Positions 1-8,397 of a stretch of DNA of 64,000 nucleotides are shown here, in pieces; the stretch's first letter is position 1; the number at the start of each line of letters is the position of its first letter. The position numbers and the translations under genes were made by a program. Origin of the DNA: Prochlorococcus sp. AG-388-F11 (GTDB lineage Bacteria > Cyanobacteriota > Cyanobacteriia > PCC-6307 > Cyanobiaceae); the NCBI GenBank assembly GCA_003279845.1, contig QCGP01000001.1, positions 124,001 to 188,000 on the forward strand, given 5' to 3'. A model generated the notes under the pieces. That model did no database searches and was not told where the DNA came from. It was given only the letters and a program-made list of their open reading frames with translations.

Positions 1-1041
1 AAACTTCAAAAGAAATTAAATGCTGCTGTTGAGGTAAAATCTGAATTCGCGATATTAGAGGTAAGTTCTCATTCTATTGCTCAAAACAGGATATCAGGAT
101 GCGAATTCGAGGCGGCTATTTTTACTAATTTAACTCAAGATCATCTTGATTATCACTCAGATATGGAATCATATTTTCAAACAAAAAGAAAATTATTTTT
201 CCCACCTTACTTAAAAGAAAAAGATGGAATTTGTGTATTAAATCATGATGACCATTGGATATCTAAATTATCATCTGATCTTGAAAAAAGATCTTCATTA
301 GTCTCTACAAAGATTACTGAAAGTGAATTTGAAAATGATGATTTTTTTTTCGTAACAGATAAAAAATTTACTGAGAGTGGTTCCACCTGTATTTTTCATA
401 CACCTAGGGAAAAAATTCAACTTTTTGTTCCACTTGTTGGTGAATTTAATTTAATGAATGCGATTCAAGCAATAACAATTTTGTATAAACTTAATTTTTC
501 TTTAAAAGATCTATCAAAGTTAATACAATCTTTCCCTGGTGCTCCTGGGAGAATGGAGAAAATAAAAATTGATAATGACGTCGTTTTAAGATCACTTCCA
601 ACAGTAATTGTCGATTATGCCCACACTCCTGATGGATTAAAAAAAGTTTTGCAATCAATTAAAAAACTTTGTGAAGGGAAACTCATAACTGTTTTTGGCT
701 GTGGCGGAGATCGAGACCGTAGCAAAAGGCCTTTAATGGGATCAATAGCTGAAGAGTTTTCTGATCAACTTTTTATAACTTCAGATAATCCAAGATCAGA
801 AGAACCCCAAAAGATAGTAAATGATATTTTGATGGGTATAAAAAAAAGAGAAAAAATAAAAATTGAGATTGATAGATTTAAAGCAATTAATGAATCTATT
901 AAATTTGCTAATAAAGAAGATATTGTTTTAATTGCAGGAAAAGGACATGAAGACTACCAAATCCTCAATGATAAAGTTATTAATTTTGATGATAGAAAAA
1001 TAGCTTATAAATTATTAAAAGAAAAAAATAAATCTCAATAA
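1..1041 (+). CDS. murE: UDP-N-acetylmuramoyl-tripeptide synthetase MurE, 5'-truncated by window edge
   Basis: Cytoplasmic peptidoglycan ligase that adds meso-diaminopimelate to UDP-MurNAc-L-Ala-D-Glu using ATP. The frame is open from base 1, so the N-terminal domain lies outside the window. What remains is the central Mur domain (VSSHS, then FTNLTQDHLDYH) and the C-terminal domain with GAPGRMEKI and the DNPRSEEP segment. In MurE, DNPR is the signature for diaminopimelate rather than lysine. The first in-frame ATG at 163 lies inside the conserved domain and is not the real start. The next gene, an SDR, follows after 80 bases on the same strand. Confidence 0.96.
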   Translation, partial: KLQKKLNAAVEVKSEFAILEVSSHSIAQNRISGCEFEAAIFTNLTQDHLDYHSDMESYFQTKRKLFFPPYLKEKDGICVLNHDDHWISKLSSDLEKRSSLVSTKITESEFENDDFFFVTDKKFTESGSTCIFHTPREKIQLFVPLVGEFNLMNAIQAITILYKLNFSLKDLSKLIQSFPGAPGRMEKIKIDNDVVLRSLPTVIVDYAHTPDGLKKVLQSIKKLCEGKLITVFGCGGDRDRSKRPLMGSIAEEFSDQLFITSDNPRSEEPQKIVNDILMGIKKREKIKIEIDRFKAINESIKFANKEDIVLIAGKGHEDYQILNDKVINFDDRKIAYKLLKEKNKSQ

Positions 1042-1121
1042 AATTTCTTAATAAATAAGAAAGATCTTTACGCAAATTACAAGAGAAGTTTCTTAGAATC
1101 AATGAAGTTATTTTTAATAAA

Positions 1122-1826
1122 ATGAAAGGCTTAGCCTTAGTTGTAGGCGCAGGCGGAATTGGAACACAACTAGCTAAAGATCTGAATGAAAGTGAAAAAG
1201 ATTTAGATGTTGTTTTGTGTGGAAGAAAAAGTGAATTTAATTCTTTTTGGGAATTAGATGTAGAGGATTCTCAATCCCTTTTGCATTTGAAAAATAAAAT
1301 ATCAAATCATCCTTCAAAATTAAGGTTAGTTGTTAATGCTACAGGTAGACTTCATAGTGAATCTATTCAACCAGAAAAAAGATTGCAACATCTTGATAAA
1401 AAAAATATGATGGAAAGTTTTTCAATAAATGCCTTTTCTCCTATTTTATTAGCTAAAGCGATTGAAGAATTTATACCAAAAGATTTTGATTTTAATTTTG
1501 CAAGTATAAGTGCAAGAGTGGGTAGCATTGGAGATAATCAAACTGGAGGATGGTATTCATATAGAGCTGCAAAATCTGCGCAAAATCAGTTTTTTAAATC
1601 TTTAAGTATTGAATGGGCTAGACGTTTCCCAAAGGCTACTATCACATTGCTTCATCCAGGAACAGTAGATACTGATTTATCTAGACCTTTTCATAAATTT
1701 GTTCCAGAACATAAATTATTTAGTAAAGAAAAATCCTCCCAATTCTTGATCAATATTATTAAAAATCAATCACCAGAATCTACCGGAAAATTTATTGCAT
1801 GGGACAACTCGGAGATACCTTGGTAA
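1122..1826 (+). CDS. Short-chain dehydrogenase/reductase, C-factor-like
   Basis: A 234-residue cytoplasmic NAD(P)-dependent oxidoreductase of the classical SDR fold. The nucleotide loop reads VVGAGGIGTQLA (residues 7-18), so Gly-Ala-Gly replaces the usual Thr-Gly start. The catalytic Tyr147-xxx-Lys151 sits in YSYRAAK, with serines at 128-130 in FASISARVG. A late PGTVDTDLSRPF loop is typical of C-factor (CsgA-like) SDRs. The substrate is not known. In some proteobacteria such SDRs sit beside photolyase-related genes; here the photolyase cassette is about 9 kb away, so a shared role is only inference. Confidence 0.88.
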   Translation: MKGLALVVGAGGIGTQLAKDLNESEKDLDVVLCGRKSEFNSFWELDVEDSQSLLHLKNKISNHPSKLRLVVNATGRLHSESIQPEKRLQHLDKKNMMESFSINAFSPILLAKAIEEFIPKDFDFNFASISARVGSIGDNQTGGWYSYRAAKSAQNQFFKSLSIEWARRFPKATITLLHPGTVDTDLSRPFHKFVPEHKLFSKEKSSQFLINIIKNQSPESTGKFIAWDNSEIPW

Positions 1827-1861
1827 ACTAAATTTTTTCTTTATATCAATAGATCTTTAAG

Positions 1862-3031
1862 TCAATATTTTTTTATTTCTTTAGCAAGTAAATCAATCTC
1901 AGCTTCTGTAGTCATTTGATGTACGCATGCTCTAAACCATTTTGGATCTTCTAAAACTCTAATCCAAATTTTCTTTTCTCCAAGTTTCTTTACAAATTTG
2001 TCCTTATCTTTAATATTTTCGATATTAAAACTAACAATCCCATTTAAATATTTTTTTTCTAAAACTAATTCAACACCCTTTAATTGATTTAATTCATCCC
2101 AAAGTTTTCCGCTTAATTTTCTGATATTTTTGTTTTTTTCTTTTTCATGGCAGTCTTTATCTAAAAGTTCTAAAGAATTCCGGAGCCCAGCAAGTAAAGG
2201 AACACAAGAGGTAGCTATTTCAAATTTCCTTGCATCATCATGAAAAAGATTATCTGAAGGCTCATAAATGCCTTGTTCTTTTTTTAATGATTTCCAACCA
2301 ATTATTGTTGGATCTGTTTCATGAATAAATCTATCTGAGACATAAATGGCTCCAAGTCCTTCTGGTCCACATGCCCATTTATGAGAAGTTATTGAATATA
2401 AATCAGAATAAAAAACTTCTTTTTCAATATTTATGTGCCCAAAGGTTTGTGCACCATCAACAAGTAAATAAGAATTTTCTCGATTATTTTTTAATTCGAT
2501 AGAAATTTGTTTTAAAGGAATTTTATATCCAAAGTTCCATAAAATATGAGAAATAATTAGGATCTTAGTCTTACTATTGAGATTTTTCAAAATCTCTAAA
2601 ATTATATTTTCGTCGTTTAGATTTTTAATTTTTTGGATTGGCAAAATTTTGAATATTAATTTATTTCTTCTGCAAAATTCTCGACTTGCAGCCACTACTC
2701 CAGGATGTTCACAGTCACTTATTAACAACTCTTCTCCCTCTTCTACTTTTATTCCCCAAAAGGGCAAAATCATACCGGAAGAGATATTTTCGGTTAAAGC
2801 AATATTCTTTGAATTGACACCTAATTTTTGCGCAATGATTCTTTTTGTGTTCAATATTTCTTTGTAAATAAAAGGCCACATATCATTGGTAAATGGTCCT
2901 AAATCTTGGATAATTTTCCAAGTTTTAACTATTGCTTCTAGAGAAGATTTTGGTAATGGTCCTTGACCACCGTAGTTGAAATAATACTTATTTTTTAATG
3001 CTGGTATTTGATCTCTTAGATTATTTCTCAT
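1862..3031 (-). CDS. Class V aminotransferase family PLP enzyme
   Basis: A 389-residue PLP-dependent enzyme of the cysteine-desulfurase/isopenicillin-N-epimerase fold. The cofactor aspartate is Asp192 in LLVDGAQTFGH and the Schiff-base lysine is Lys218 in SITSHKWACGPEGLG. The N-terminus has YFNYGGQGPLP, the usual 'YLNNAG' type start of this family. No catalytic cysteine loop typical of a housekeeping IscS/SufS is obvious, so the substrate cannot be named. The gene sits 36 bases downstream of the ArsM-like methyltransferase on the same strand and may be cotranscribed with it. Confidence 0.88.
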   Translation of the reverse strand: MRNNLRDQIPALKNKYYFNYGGQGPLPKSSLEAIVKTWKIIQDLGPFTNDMWPFIYKEILNTKRIIAQKLGVNSKNIALTENISSGMILPFWGIKVEEGEELLISDCEHPGVVAASREFCRRNKLIFKILPIQKIKNLNDENIILEILKNLNSKTKILIISHILWNFGYKIPLKQISIELKNNRENSYLLVDGAQTFGHINIEKEVFYSDLYSITSHKWACGPEGLGAIYVSDRFIHETDPTIIGWKSLKKEQGIYEPSDNLFHDDARKFEIATSCVPLLAGLRNSLELLDKDCHEKEKNKNIRKLSGKLWDELNQLKGVELVLEKKYLNGIVSFNIENIKDKDKFVKKLGEKKIWIRVLEDPKWFRACVHQMTTEAEIDLLAKEIKKY

Positions 3032-3067
3032 GGAAATTTATATTATATTTTCAACTCTTGAATTTTT

Positions 3068-3862
3068 TTAAATATTGCCCACTAAAGTTACTGTTCTAAA
3101 TTCAATATCCTCAATTACTTTCCAAGGTTCAGCACTCCTTTCTGCAAATTCTAAATTTTTAAATCCTAGTTCTTTAAAATCACTTATAAACTCTGGCTCA
3201 TACCATGCTCCACTAATACATCCTGTCCATAGATCATGATCATTTTGAAATCTTAAAGGAACTTTTTTGTTAGAGACGATATCGCTAATTGCAATTCTTC
3301 CATTATCGTTTAAAACTCTTTTTATATTATTTAGAAGGTTATTTCTAGATTCTGGACTTACCAAATTTAAAACGCAATTACTTAAAATAATATCAACTGA
3401 TTTATCTGCGATTAATGGATTTAAATCTTTATCTAATTCATCAAGTTTTTCAATTGAACCTTCTAGAAATTCTGTATTGTTGAAACCTATATTTTTTGTA
3501 ACTTCTTTAGAGGCTGATCTAGATAAAGAAAGCATGTCAGGATTCTGATCAACTCCAATAACTTTCCCTTCTTTCCCAACAATTTGGGCACAAATAAAAG
3601 CATTTTTGCCGCTACCACTTCCAAGATCTAAGACTATATCATTTTTTTGAACATATTTTGTTGGATCACCACACCCATAGTCTCTTTCTATGACGTCTTG
3701 AGGAATTGCTTCAAGTAAAACGGGATTAAACCCAACTGGTGTACAAAGACAACTTTCTTTTTCTAGTGCGGCTGAGCCATATCTTTCTTGAATCGCATCC
3801 TTATGATCGAATTGATTAGGTGCTTTATTCGATGTGTTTGTATTACAGCAACTATCAGCCAT
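3068..3862 (-). CDS. ArsM-like SAM-dependent methyltransferase
   Basis: A 264-residue class I methyltransferase. The SAM motif is VLDLGSGSGKN (residues 77-87), followed by the acidic loop GVDQNP. Three cysteines fall in contexts that match arsenite methyltransferase: Cys64 (DYGCGDP), Cys163 (SNCVLNL) and Cys215 (GCISGAW). These correspond in order to the three arsenic-binding cysteines of ArsM. Additional cysteines occur at the N-terminus (5, 6) and at 38 and 40. The likely substrate is trivalent arsenic, but a related metalloid or thiol-bound substrate is possible. No arsR or arsenite pump gene is adjacent. The methyltransferase fold is certain; the arsenic role is inferred. Confidence 0.85.
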   Translation of the reverse strand: MADSCCNTNTSNKAPNQFDHKDAIQERYGSAALEKESCLCTPVGFNPVLLEAIPQDVIERDYGCGDPTKYVQKNDIVLDLGSGSGKNAFICAQIVGKEGKVIGVDQNPDMLSLSRSASKEVTKNIGFNNTEFLEGSIEKLDELDKDLNPLIADKSVDIILSNCVLNLVSPESRNNLLNNIKRVLNDNGRIAISDIVSNKKVPLRFQNDHDLWTGCISGAWYEPEFISDFKELGFKNLEFAERSAEPWKVIEDIEFRTVTLVGNI

Positions 3863-3892
3863 TTTTTAAAAAAACTCTTGATAAATATAGCC

Positions 3893-3918
3893 AAAAAAAA
3901 AGCCCCTTAAGGGCTTTT
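3893..3918 (-). terminator. Intrinsic terminator downstream of the DUF4278 gene
   Basis: Read on the minus strand, an AAAGCCC / GGGCTTT-type hairpin with a short loop is followed by an unbroken run of eight or more T (the A run at 3893-3900). It lies 17 bases past the DUF4278 stop codon and before the methyltransferase gene, so it would make the DUF4278 transcript monocistronic. Confidence 0.85.
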
Positions 3919-3934
3919 AATTTGTTTAATTAAA

Positions 3935-4108
3935 TTATTTAGTGTAATTAACACCTCTGTAATTTAATTCTGCTTTTTCATTACTTGAAGAAGCGTCATC
4001 CATTCTGTTGGTGTATACGTTTCTTCTGTAGGTAAGTTCAACAAGTTGCTTTTTAGCAGCTTCTTTGTTTTGAACGTAGTTTTTACCTCTGTAAGTTAAA
4101 GTAGTCAT
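3935..4108 (-). CDS. DUF4278 small protein with three YRG repeats (PirA-family candidate)
   Basis: A 57-residue protein starting MTTLTYRGKNY, with three copies of the DUF4278 signature: LTYRGKNY, LTYRRNVY and LNYRGVNY. DUF4278 is the family of PirA, a small PII-interacting regulator of arginine synthesis in Synechocystis; assignment of that role here is inference. I chose the ATG at 4108 because the repeat domain begins there. In-frame ATGs at 4132 and 4144 lie just after and inside the putative riboswitch and would add 8 or 12 residues. The gene has its own promoter, NtcA-type box, aptamer-like leader and terminator. Confidence 0.85.
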   Translation of the reverse strand: MTTLTYRGKNYVQNKEAAKKQLVELTYRRNVYTNRMDDASSSNEKAELNYRGVNYTK

Positions 4109-4136
4109 GTTTCGATGTGACAACACGGCCATCCCC

Positions 4137-4182
4137 CGTTCCATGGTATGACTCGAACTGCGCCCTCCGTGAAGGGTGAACG
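4137..4182 (-). promoter_or_regulatory. Putative glutamine riboswitch (Downstream-peptide type)
   Basis: On the minus strand the leader has CGTTC (4182-4178) pairing with GAACG (4141-4137) as an outer helix. Inside it is a CCCT/AGGG hairpin, followed by CGCAGTTCGAGTCATACC. From memory, this order of elements resembles the Downstream-peptide RNA, a class shown to bind glutamine and found upstream of short ORFs in Prochlorococcus and Synechococcus. The outer helix is followed at once by GGGGG and the DUF4278 coding region. I recognised this by eye and have not scored it against a covariance model. Confidence 0.75.
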
Positions 4183-4187
4183 AAAAA

Positions 4188-4201
4188 GTAGCAATTGCTA
4201 C
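4188..4201 (-). promoter_or_regulatory. NtcA-type binding box GTA-N8-TAC
   Basis: GTAGCAATTGCTAC is a perfect 14-base palindrome and an exact match to the NtcA consensus GTA-N8-TAC. It lies immediately downstream of a TATAAT box, covering the predicted transcription start, and just upstream of the putative glutamine aptamer. At that position NtcA would be expected to repress rather than activate. In RNA the same sequence could also form a 5-bp hairpin followed by TTTTT. Confidence 0.65.
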
Positions 4202-4207
4202 CAAATT

Positions 4208-4237
4208 ATTATAAGCGTATTTCCCTTTAGTTGTCTA
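4208..4237 (-). promoter_or_regulatory. Sigma70-type promoter of the DUF4278 gene
   Basis: On the minus strand TAGACA (4237-4232) is separated by 18 bases from a perfect TATAAT (4213-4208). The predicted start is near 4201, which would place the aptamer-like element at the 5' end of the transcript. Confidence 0.6.
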
Positions 4238-4361
4238 GCTTTTACAAATAGAAACGAAGATTTAATGTTTCTTTAATATTATCTTAGGTAAATTTTTTTA
4301 TAAATAGTTTCTAAAAAGGTTTATGTTTATATTTGGTTTGATCTTCATGTAACTATTTTTT

Positions 4362-4619
4362 ATGACAGGTTTTTTATATTTCTTGGGAAATACTTTAAGG
4401 TGGCCAGTATTAAAGCCAAAAGAATTTTTTTCCCTGCATGCTTATTTTTCAATTATTTATTTAATAACTTTTACTTTGGGTAAATATAATGTAAGCCAAT
4501 CAAATTTAGTTTTTACTCTAGGAATTCTTGCACCTCTTTTAATAGCTATTGGACAAGGGCTTCCAATTGATTGCCTTGATATGGAATCATCTTTGTTGAA
4601 GGAATTAAAAACTAAGTAG
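4362..4619 (+). CDS. Small hypothetical membrane protein
   Basis: An 85-residue ATG-initiated ORF that I do not recognise as a named family. Two hydrophobic stretches (about residues 25-42 and 49-66) suggest two membrane spans. The charged tail ends in LLKELKTK. It stands alone between the divergent DUF4278 promoter and the convergent nfuA-like gene. Its length, ATG start and clean hydropathy favour a real gene; function unknown. Confidence 0.6.
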   Translation: MTGFLYFLGNTLRWPVLKPKEFFSLHAYFSIIYLITFTLGKYNVSQSNLVFTLGILAPLLIAIGQGLPIDCLDMESSLLKELKTK

Positions 4620-4642
4620 TATATTTTTTTCAGTTAAAATTT

Positions 4643-4888
4643 TTATAAAACCTGGACAACTTCACTTATTTCAGGAATCATTTCTTTTAACTTTCTTTCA
4701 ATACCCATTTTTAGAGTCATAGTACTACTTGGGCAACTACCACATGCCCCTTGAAGTCTGACTTTGACAATTGGACCATCTATTTCTGCAATCTCTACAT
4801 TACCACCATCAGATATTAAAAAAGGTCTTAGCTCATCAAGGACTTTTTCTACATTTTCATTTGTCAGTGAGAGTGTTTCAGTACTCAT
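4643..4888 (-). CDS. nfuA: NifU C-terminal-domain Fe-S scaffold/carrier
   Basis: An 81-residue single-domain Nfu protein, the usual length for the stand-alone cyanobacterial NfuA. The cluster-binding CxxC is Cys49/Cys52 in [14 protein letters not shown], preceded by [12 protein letters not shown]. It would assemble or hand over [4Fe-4S] clusters in the cytoplasm, for example to photosystem I. Divergent from mqo with a 70-base gap. Confidence 0.93.
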   Translation of the reverse strand: MSTETLSLTNENVEKVLDELRPFLISDGGNVEIAEIDGPIVKVRLQGACGSCPSSTMTLKMGIERKLKEMIPEISEVVQVL

Positions 4889-4958
4889 AATTTTGGTTTA
4901 ACTTTATAATAAGCCTAGAAAGAAATTTGATTAATTGCAAAAAAGATAATTTTCTGTT

Positions 4959-6455
4959 GTGACTTCATTTAAAAATCCCACTAATGACAATAGCTACTTT
5001 GATGCAGTCTTAGTAGGAGCAGGGATAATGAGCAGTACTTTAGCCCTCCTAATTTCAGAAGTTTTACCAGATATAAAGTTTCTTATTATAGAAAAATTAA
5101 ATGCTCCGGGAAGTGAAAGTACTGGCGCTTTTAATAATGCAGGAACAGGACATGCGGCTAACTGCGAATTAAACTATACCCCTTTAGATGAAAAAGGAAA
5201 TATAACAATAGACAAAGCGCTCTCAATAAATCGTTCTTTTGAAAGATCCATGTCTTTATGGGCATCACTATATGAAGCAGGGAAAATTGATATTAAAAAG
5301 TTTTTAAAATTTATTCCTCATATTAGCTTTGTGTCTGGTCAGGATAATATTTCTTTTTTAGAAAAAAGATTTCAGAAAATGACCGAAAATCCTGAGTTTA
5401 TTGACATGGAATTTTCTACATCTTTTGATGAAATTTCATCATGGGCTCCTCTAATAACAAAAGATAGGAATCCATTTACTAAAATTGCTGCTACTAGAAT
5501 AGGTAGAGGAACAGATATTAATTTTGAGGCTCTCACAAAAGAGTATTTGGCATTAGTTTCTTTAAATAAAAATGTTGAAATTAGATACAAAACAGAATTA
5601 GTAGATTTAAAGAAAATTGATAAAAAAAAATGGGAACTAGAAATTAGTTCAGAAGGTAAAAAAAATTCAATTAGAACTGGCTATGTTTTTCTTGGTGCTG
5701 GTGGAAAAACAATTAATTATTTGCAAAAATCGAAAATTCCAGAAGCAAAGAGTTATGGTGGATTTCCTGTTAGTGGAAAATGGCTTATTTGCGAGAAAAA
5801 AGATCTAACAGAAAAACATAACTCAAAAATTTATGGTAAAGCTGATATTGGATCGCCACCAATGTCTGTGCCTCACTTAGATACTAGATGGATTGATAAT
5901 AAAAAACTTCTTTTATATGGACCTTTTGCTGGATTTACAACAAAATTTCTAAAGCAAAGTTCATACTTTGACTTATTTAGTTCAATTAAAAAGAATAATA
6001 TTTTTTCTATGTTAGAAGTTGGTTTCAAGAACAATGATTTAATTAATTACTTAATATCTCAATCATTAAAGAACCATAACTCAAGAGTTGAGAATTTAAA
6101 GAATATGATGCCATCAGCTAATCCTTCTGATTGGTATTTAAAGAATGCTGGTCAAAGAGTGCAAATAATTAAAAAAACTGAAGGTGGTGGTTCTTTGAAA
6201 TTTGGAACGGAGATTGTAAATTCATCTGATGGATCATTATCTGCTTTATTAGGAGCTTCTCCAGGAGCAAGTACTGCTGTTTCAATTATGGTTGAGGTTC
6301 TAGAAAAATCTGTTTTATTTTTAAACGATAAGCATAATCTTCAGAAAAAAATAAATGATTTAATTTATCCAGAACTATCAGCCTCTGAAAATTACAGTAC
6401 CTTCATAAAAGACATCAAAAAAAGAAATAATTCCATTTTTGGTTTCCATCCATAA
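4959..6455 (+). CDS. mqo: Malate:quinone oxidoreductase
   Basis: A 498-residue FAD enzyme that oxidises malate to oxaloacetate and passes electrons to the membrane quinone pool. The FAD-binding segment [19 protein letters not shown] spans residues 16-34. Characteristic stretches include [43 protein letters not shown] and the C-terminal [13 protein letters not shown]. It starts at GTG. Peripheral membrane location is known for the family. Length is normal. Confidence 0.95.
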   Translation: MTSFKNPTNDNSYFDAVLVGAGIMSSTLALLISEVLPDIKFLIIEKLNAPGSESTGAFNNAGTGHAANCELNYTPLDEKGNITIDKALSINRSFERSMSLWASLYEAGKIDIKKFLKFIPHISFVSGQDNISFLEKRFQKMTENPEFIDMEFSTSFDEISSWAPLITKDRNPFTKIAATRIGRGTDINFEALTKEYLALVSLNKNVEIRYKTELVDLKKIDKKKWELEISSEGKKNSIRTGYVFLGAGGKTINYLQKSKIPEAKSYGGFPVSGKWLICEKKDLTEKHNSKIYGKADIGSPPMSVPHLDTRWIDNKKLLLYGPFAGFTTKFLKQSSYFDLFSSIKKNNIFSMLEVGFKNNDLINYLISQSLKNHNSRVENLKNMMPSANPSDWYLKNAGQRVQIIKKTEGGGSLKFGTEIVNSSDGSLSALLGASPGASTAVSIMVEVLEKSVLFLNDKHNLQKKINDLIYPELSASENYSTFIKDIKKRNNSIFGFHP

Positions 6456-6510
6456 TTCTAATTAGCTAGTATTAATCAAGATGTAATAAAAGGAGAATTT
6501 TTCTTTCTTT

Positions 6511-8319
6511 ATGACTGATATAACTGTTTCAAAAATTAGAAATTTCTGCATAATCGCTCATATAGATCATGGTAAATCTACCCTTGCAGACAGGTTGCTC
6601 CAAGATACTGGTACTGTGCAGCAAAGGGATATGCAAGAACAATTTTTGGACAGTATGGATCTTGAAAGAGAGAGAGGAATTACTATCAAGTTACAAGCCG
6701 CTAGGATGAAATATAAAGCTGACGATTCTCAAGAATATGTTCTGAACTTAATAGATACTCCTGGGCATGTTGATTTCTCTTATGAGGTTAGTAGATCTCT
6801 TCAAGCTTGTGAAGGCGCTTTACTCGTTGTTGATGCAAGTCAAGGAGTAGAGGCTCAAACCTTAGCTAATGTTTATCTTGCCTTAGAAAATAATCTTGAA
6901 ATAATTCCTGTTTTAAATAAAGTTGATTTGCCAGGTGCTGATGCTGAAAAAATAAAACAAGAAATAGAGGAAATAATTGGACTTGATACATCTAATGCAA
7001 TAAATTGTTCAGCAAAAACTGGACTTGGTATTAAAGATATTTTGGAAGCAATCGTAAGAAGAGTACCTTCTCCTCAAGATGAAATTAAATTACCTACAAA
7101 GGCACTCATTTTTGATTCTTATTATGATCCTTACAGAGGAGTTATTGTTTATTTCAGAGTGATATCTGGGTCTCTTAATAAGAGAGAAAAGATATTACTA
7201 ATGGCGAGTAAAAAAAATTATGAACTGGATGAGATAGGAATAATGGCACCTGATCAGCAGCAAGTTGATGAATTACATGCAGGAGAAGTTGGTTATTTAG
7301 CTGCTTCTATTAAATCAGTTGCTGATGCGAGAGTAGGAGATACGATTACTCTTTTAAATTCACCTGCGAATGATCCTTTGCCTGGTTACAAGACAGCAAA
7401 TCCTATGGTTTTTTGTGGCTTATTCCCGACTGATGCTGATCAATTCCCAGATTTAAGAGTATCTCTTGAAAAATTACAATTATCTGATGCAGCTTTAAAA
7501 TATGAGCCCGAAACCAGTAGCGCAATGGGCTTCGGTTTTAGGTGCGGATTCTTAGGACTTCTTCATATGGAGATTGTTCAAGAAAGATTAGAAAGAGAAT
7601 ATGATCTGGATCTAATAGTAACGGCACCATCAGTTATCTATAAAGTTAATTTAAATCAGCAGGAACATATCTTTATTGATAATCCTTCTACAATTCCTGA
7701 TCCACAACTTAGAGAATCAATAGAAGAGCCTTATGTGAAAATGGAAATTTATGCTCCCAATGAATTTAATGGAACACTAATGGGTTTATGTCAGGAAAGA
7801 AGGGGAGTATTTATAGATATGAAATATATAACAACAGATCGAGTTACTTTGATTTATGAAATTCCATTAGCAGAAGTAGTTACAGATTTCTTTGATCAAA
7901 TGAAAAGTAGAACCCAAGGTTATGCATCAATGGAATATCATTTGATTGGCTATAGAAAGAATGACCTTGTTAGATTAGATGTTCTAATAAATTCAGAGAG
8001 AGCAGATCCATTAACTTCTATTGTTCATAAAGATAAGGCTTATGGCATTGGCAGAAGTTTAGTTGAGAAATTAAAAGAACTTATTCCAAAACAACAATTT
8101 AAAATACCTATTCAAGCATCAATCGGTAGCAGGATCATTGCAAGTGAAAGTATCAGTGCTTTGCGAAAAGATGTTTTATCTAAATGTTATGGAGGAGATA
8201 TATCTAGGAAAAAGAAACTTTTAAAGAAACAAGCCAAAGGTAAAAAGAGGATGAAGGCAATGGGTAAAGTTGATGTCCCTCAAGAAGCTTTTATGGCAGT
8301 CCTGAAATTAAACCAGTAA
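6511..8319 (+). CDS. lepA: Translation elongation factor 4 (LepA)
   Basis: A 602-residue ribosomal GTPase that back-translocates or assists stalled ribosomes. G1 is AHIDHGKST, with RERGITIK and DTPGHVDF (G3) and NKVDLP (G4) following. The C-terminus carries the LepA-specific [18 protein letters not shown] region. An AGGAGA sits about 15 bases before the ATG. Full length. Confidence 0.98.
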   Translation: MTDITVSKIRNFCIIAHIDHGKSTLADRLLQDTGTVQQRDMQEQFLDSMDLERERGITIKLQAARMKYKADDSQEYVLNLIDTPGHVDFSYEVSRSLQACEGALLVVDASQGVEAQTLANVYLALENNLEIIPVLNKVDLPGADAEKIKQEIEEIIGLDTSNAINCSAKTGLGIKDILEAIVRRVPSPQDEIKLPTKALIFDSYYDPYRGVIVYFRVISGSLNKREKILLMASKKNYELDEIGIMAPDQQQVDELHAGEVGYLAASIKSVADARVGDTITLLNSPANDPLPGYKTANPMVFCGLFPTDADQFPDLRVSLEKLQLSDAALKYEPETSSAMGFGFRCGFLGLLHMEIVQERLEREYDLDLIVTAPSVIYKVNLNQQEHIFIDNPSTIPDPQLRESIEEPYVKMEIYAPNEFNGTLMGLCQERRGVFIDMKYITTDRVTLIYEIPLAEVVTDFFDQMKSRTQGYASMEYHLIGYRKNDLVRLDVLINSERADPLTSIVHKDKAYGIGRSLVEKLKELIPKQQFKIPIQASIGSRIIASESISALRKDVLSKCYGGDISRKKKLLKKQAKGKKRMKAMGKVDVPQEAFMAVLKLNQ

Positions 8320-8397
8320 TTTTTTTAAATTTAAAATTTATAGCTATTTATTTTTAAAATAATTGGCTATATTTCATTCATATCTTTAAAAAAGATT

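Noticed and set aside
163..1041. murE as a complete 292-residue gene starting at 163
   Set aside because: The same frame is open to base 1 and encodes conserved MurE residues upstream, so it is a truncated gene.
4137..4182. T-loop-like GTTCGAGTC suggesting a tRNA or tRNA fragment
   Set aside because: No acceptor stem, anticodon arm or D-arm around it; the outer helix and position before a small ORF fit a riboswitch better.
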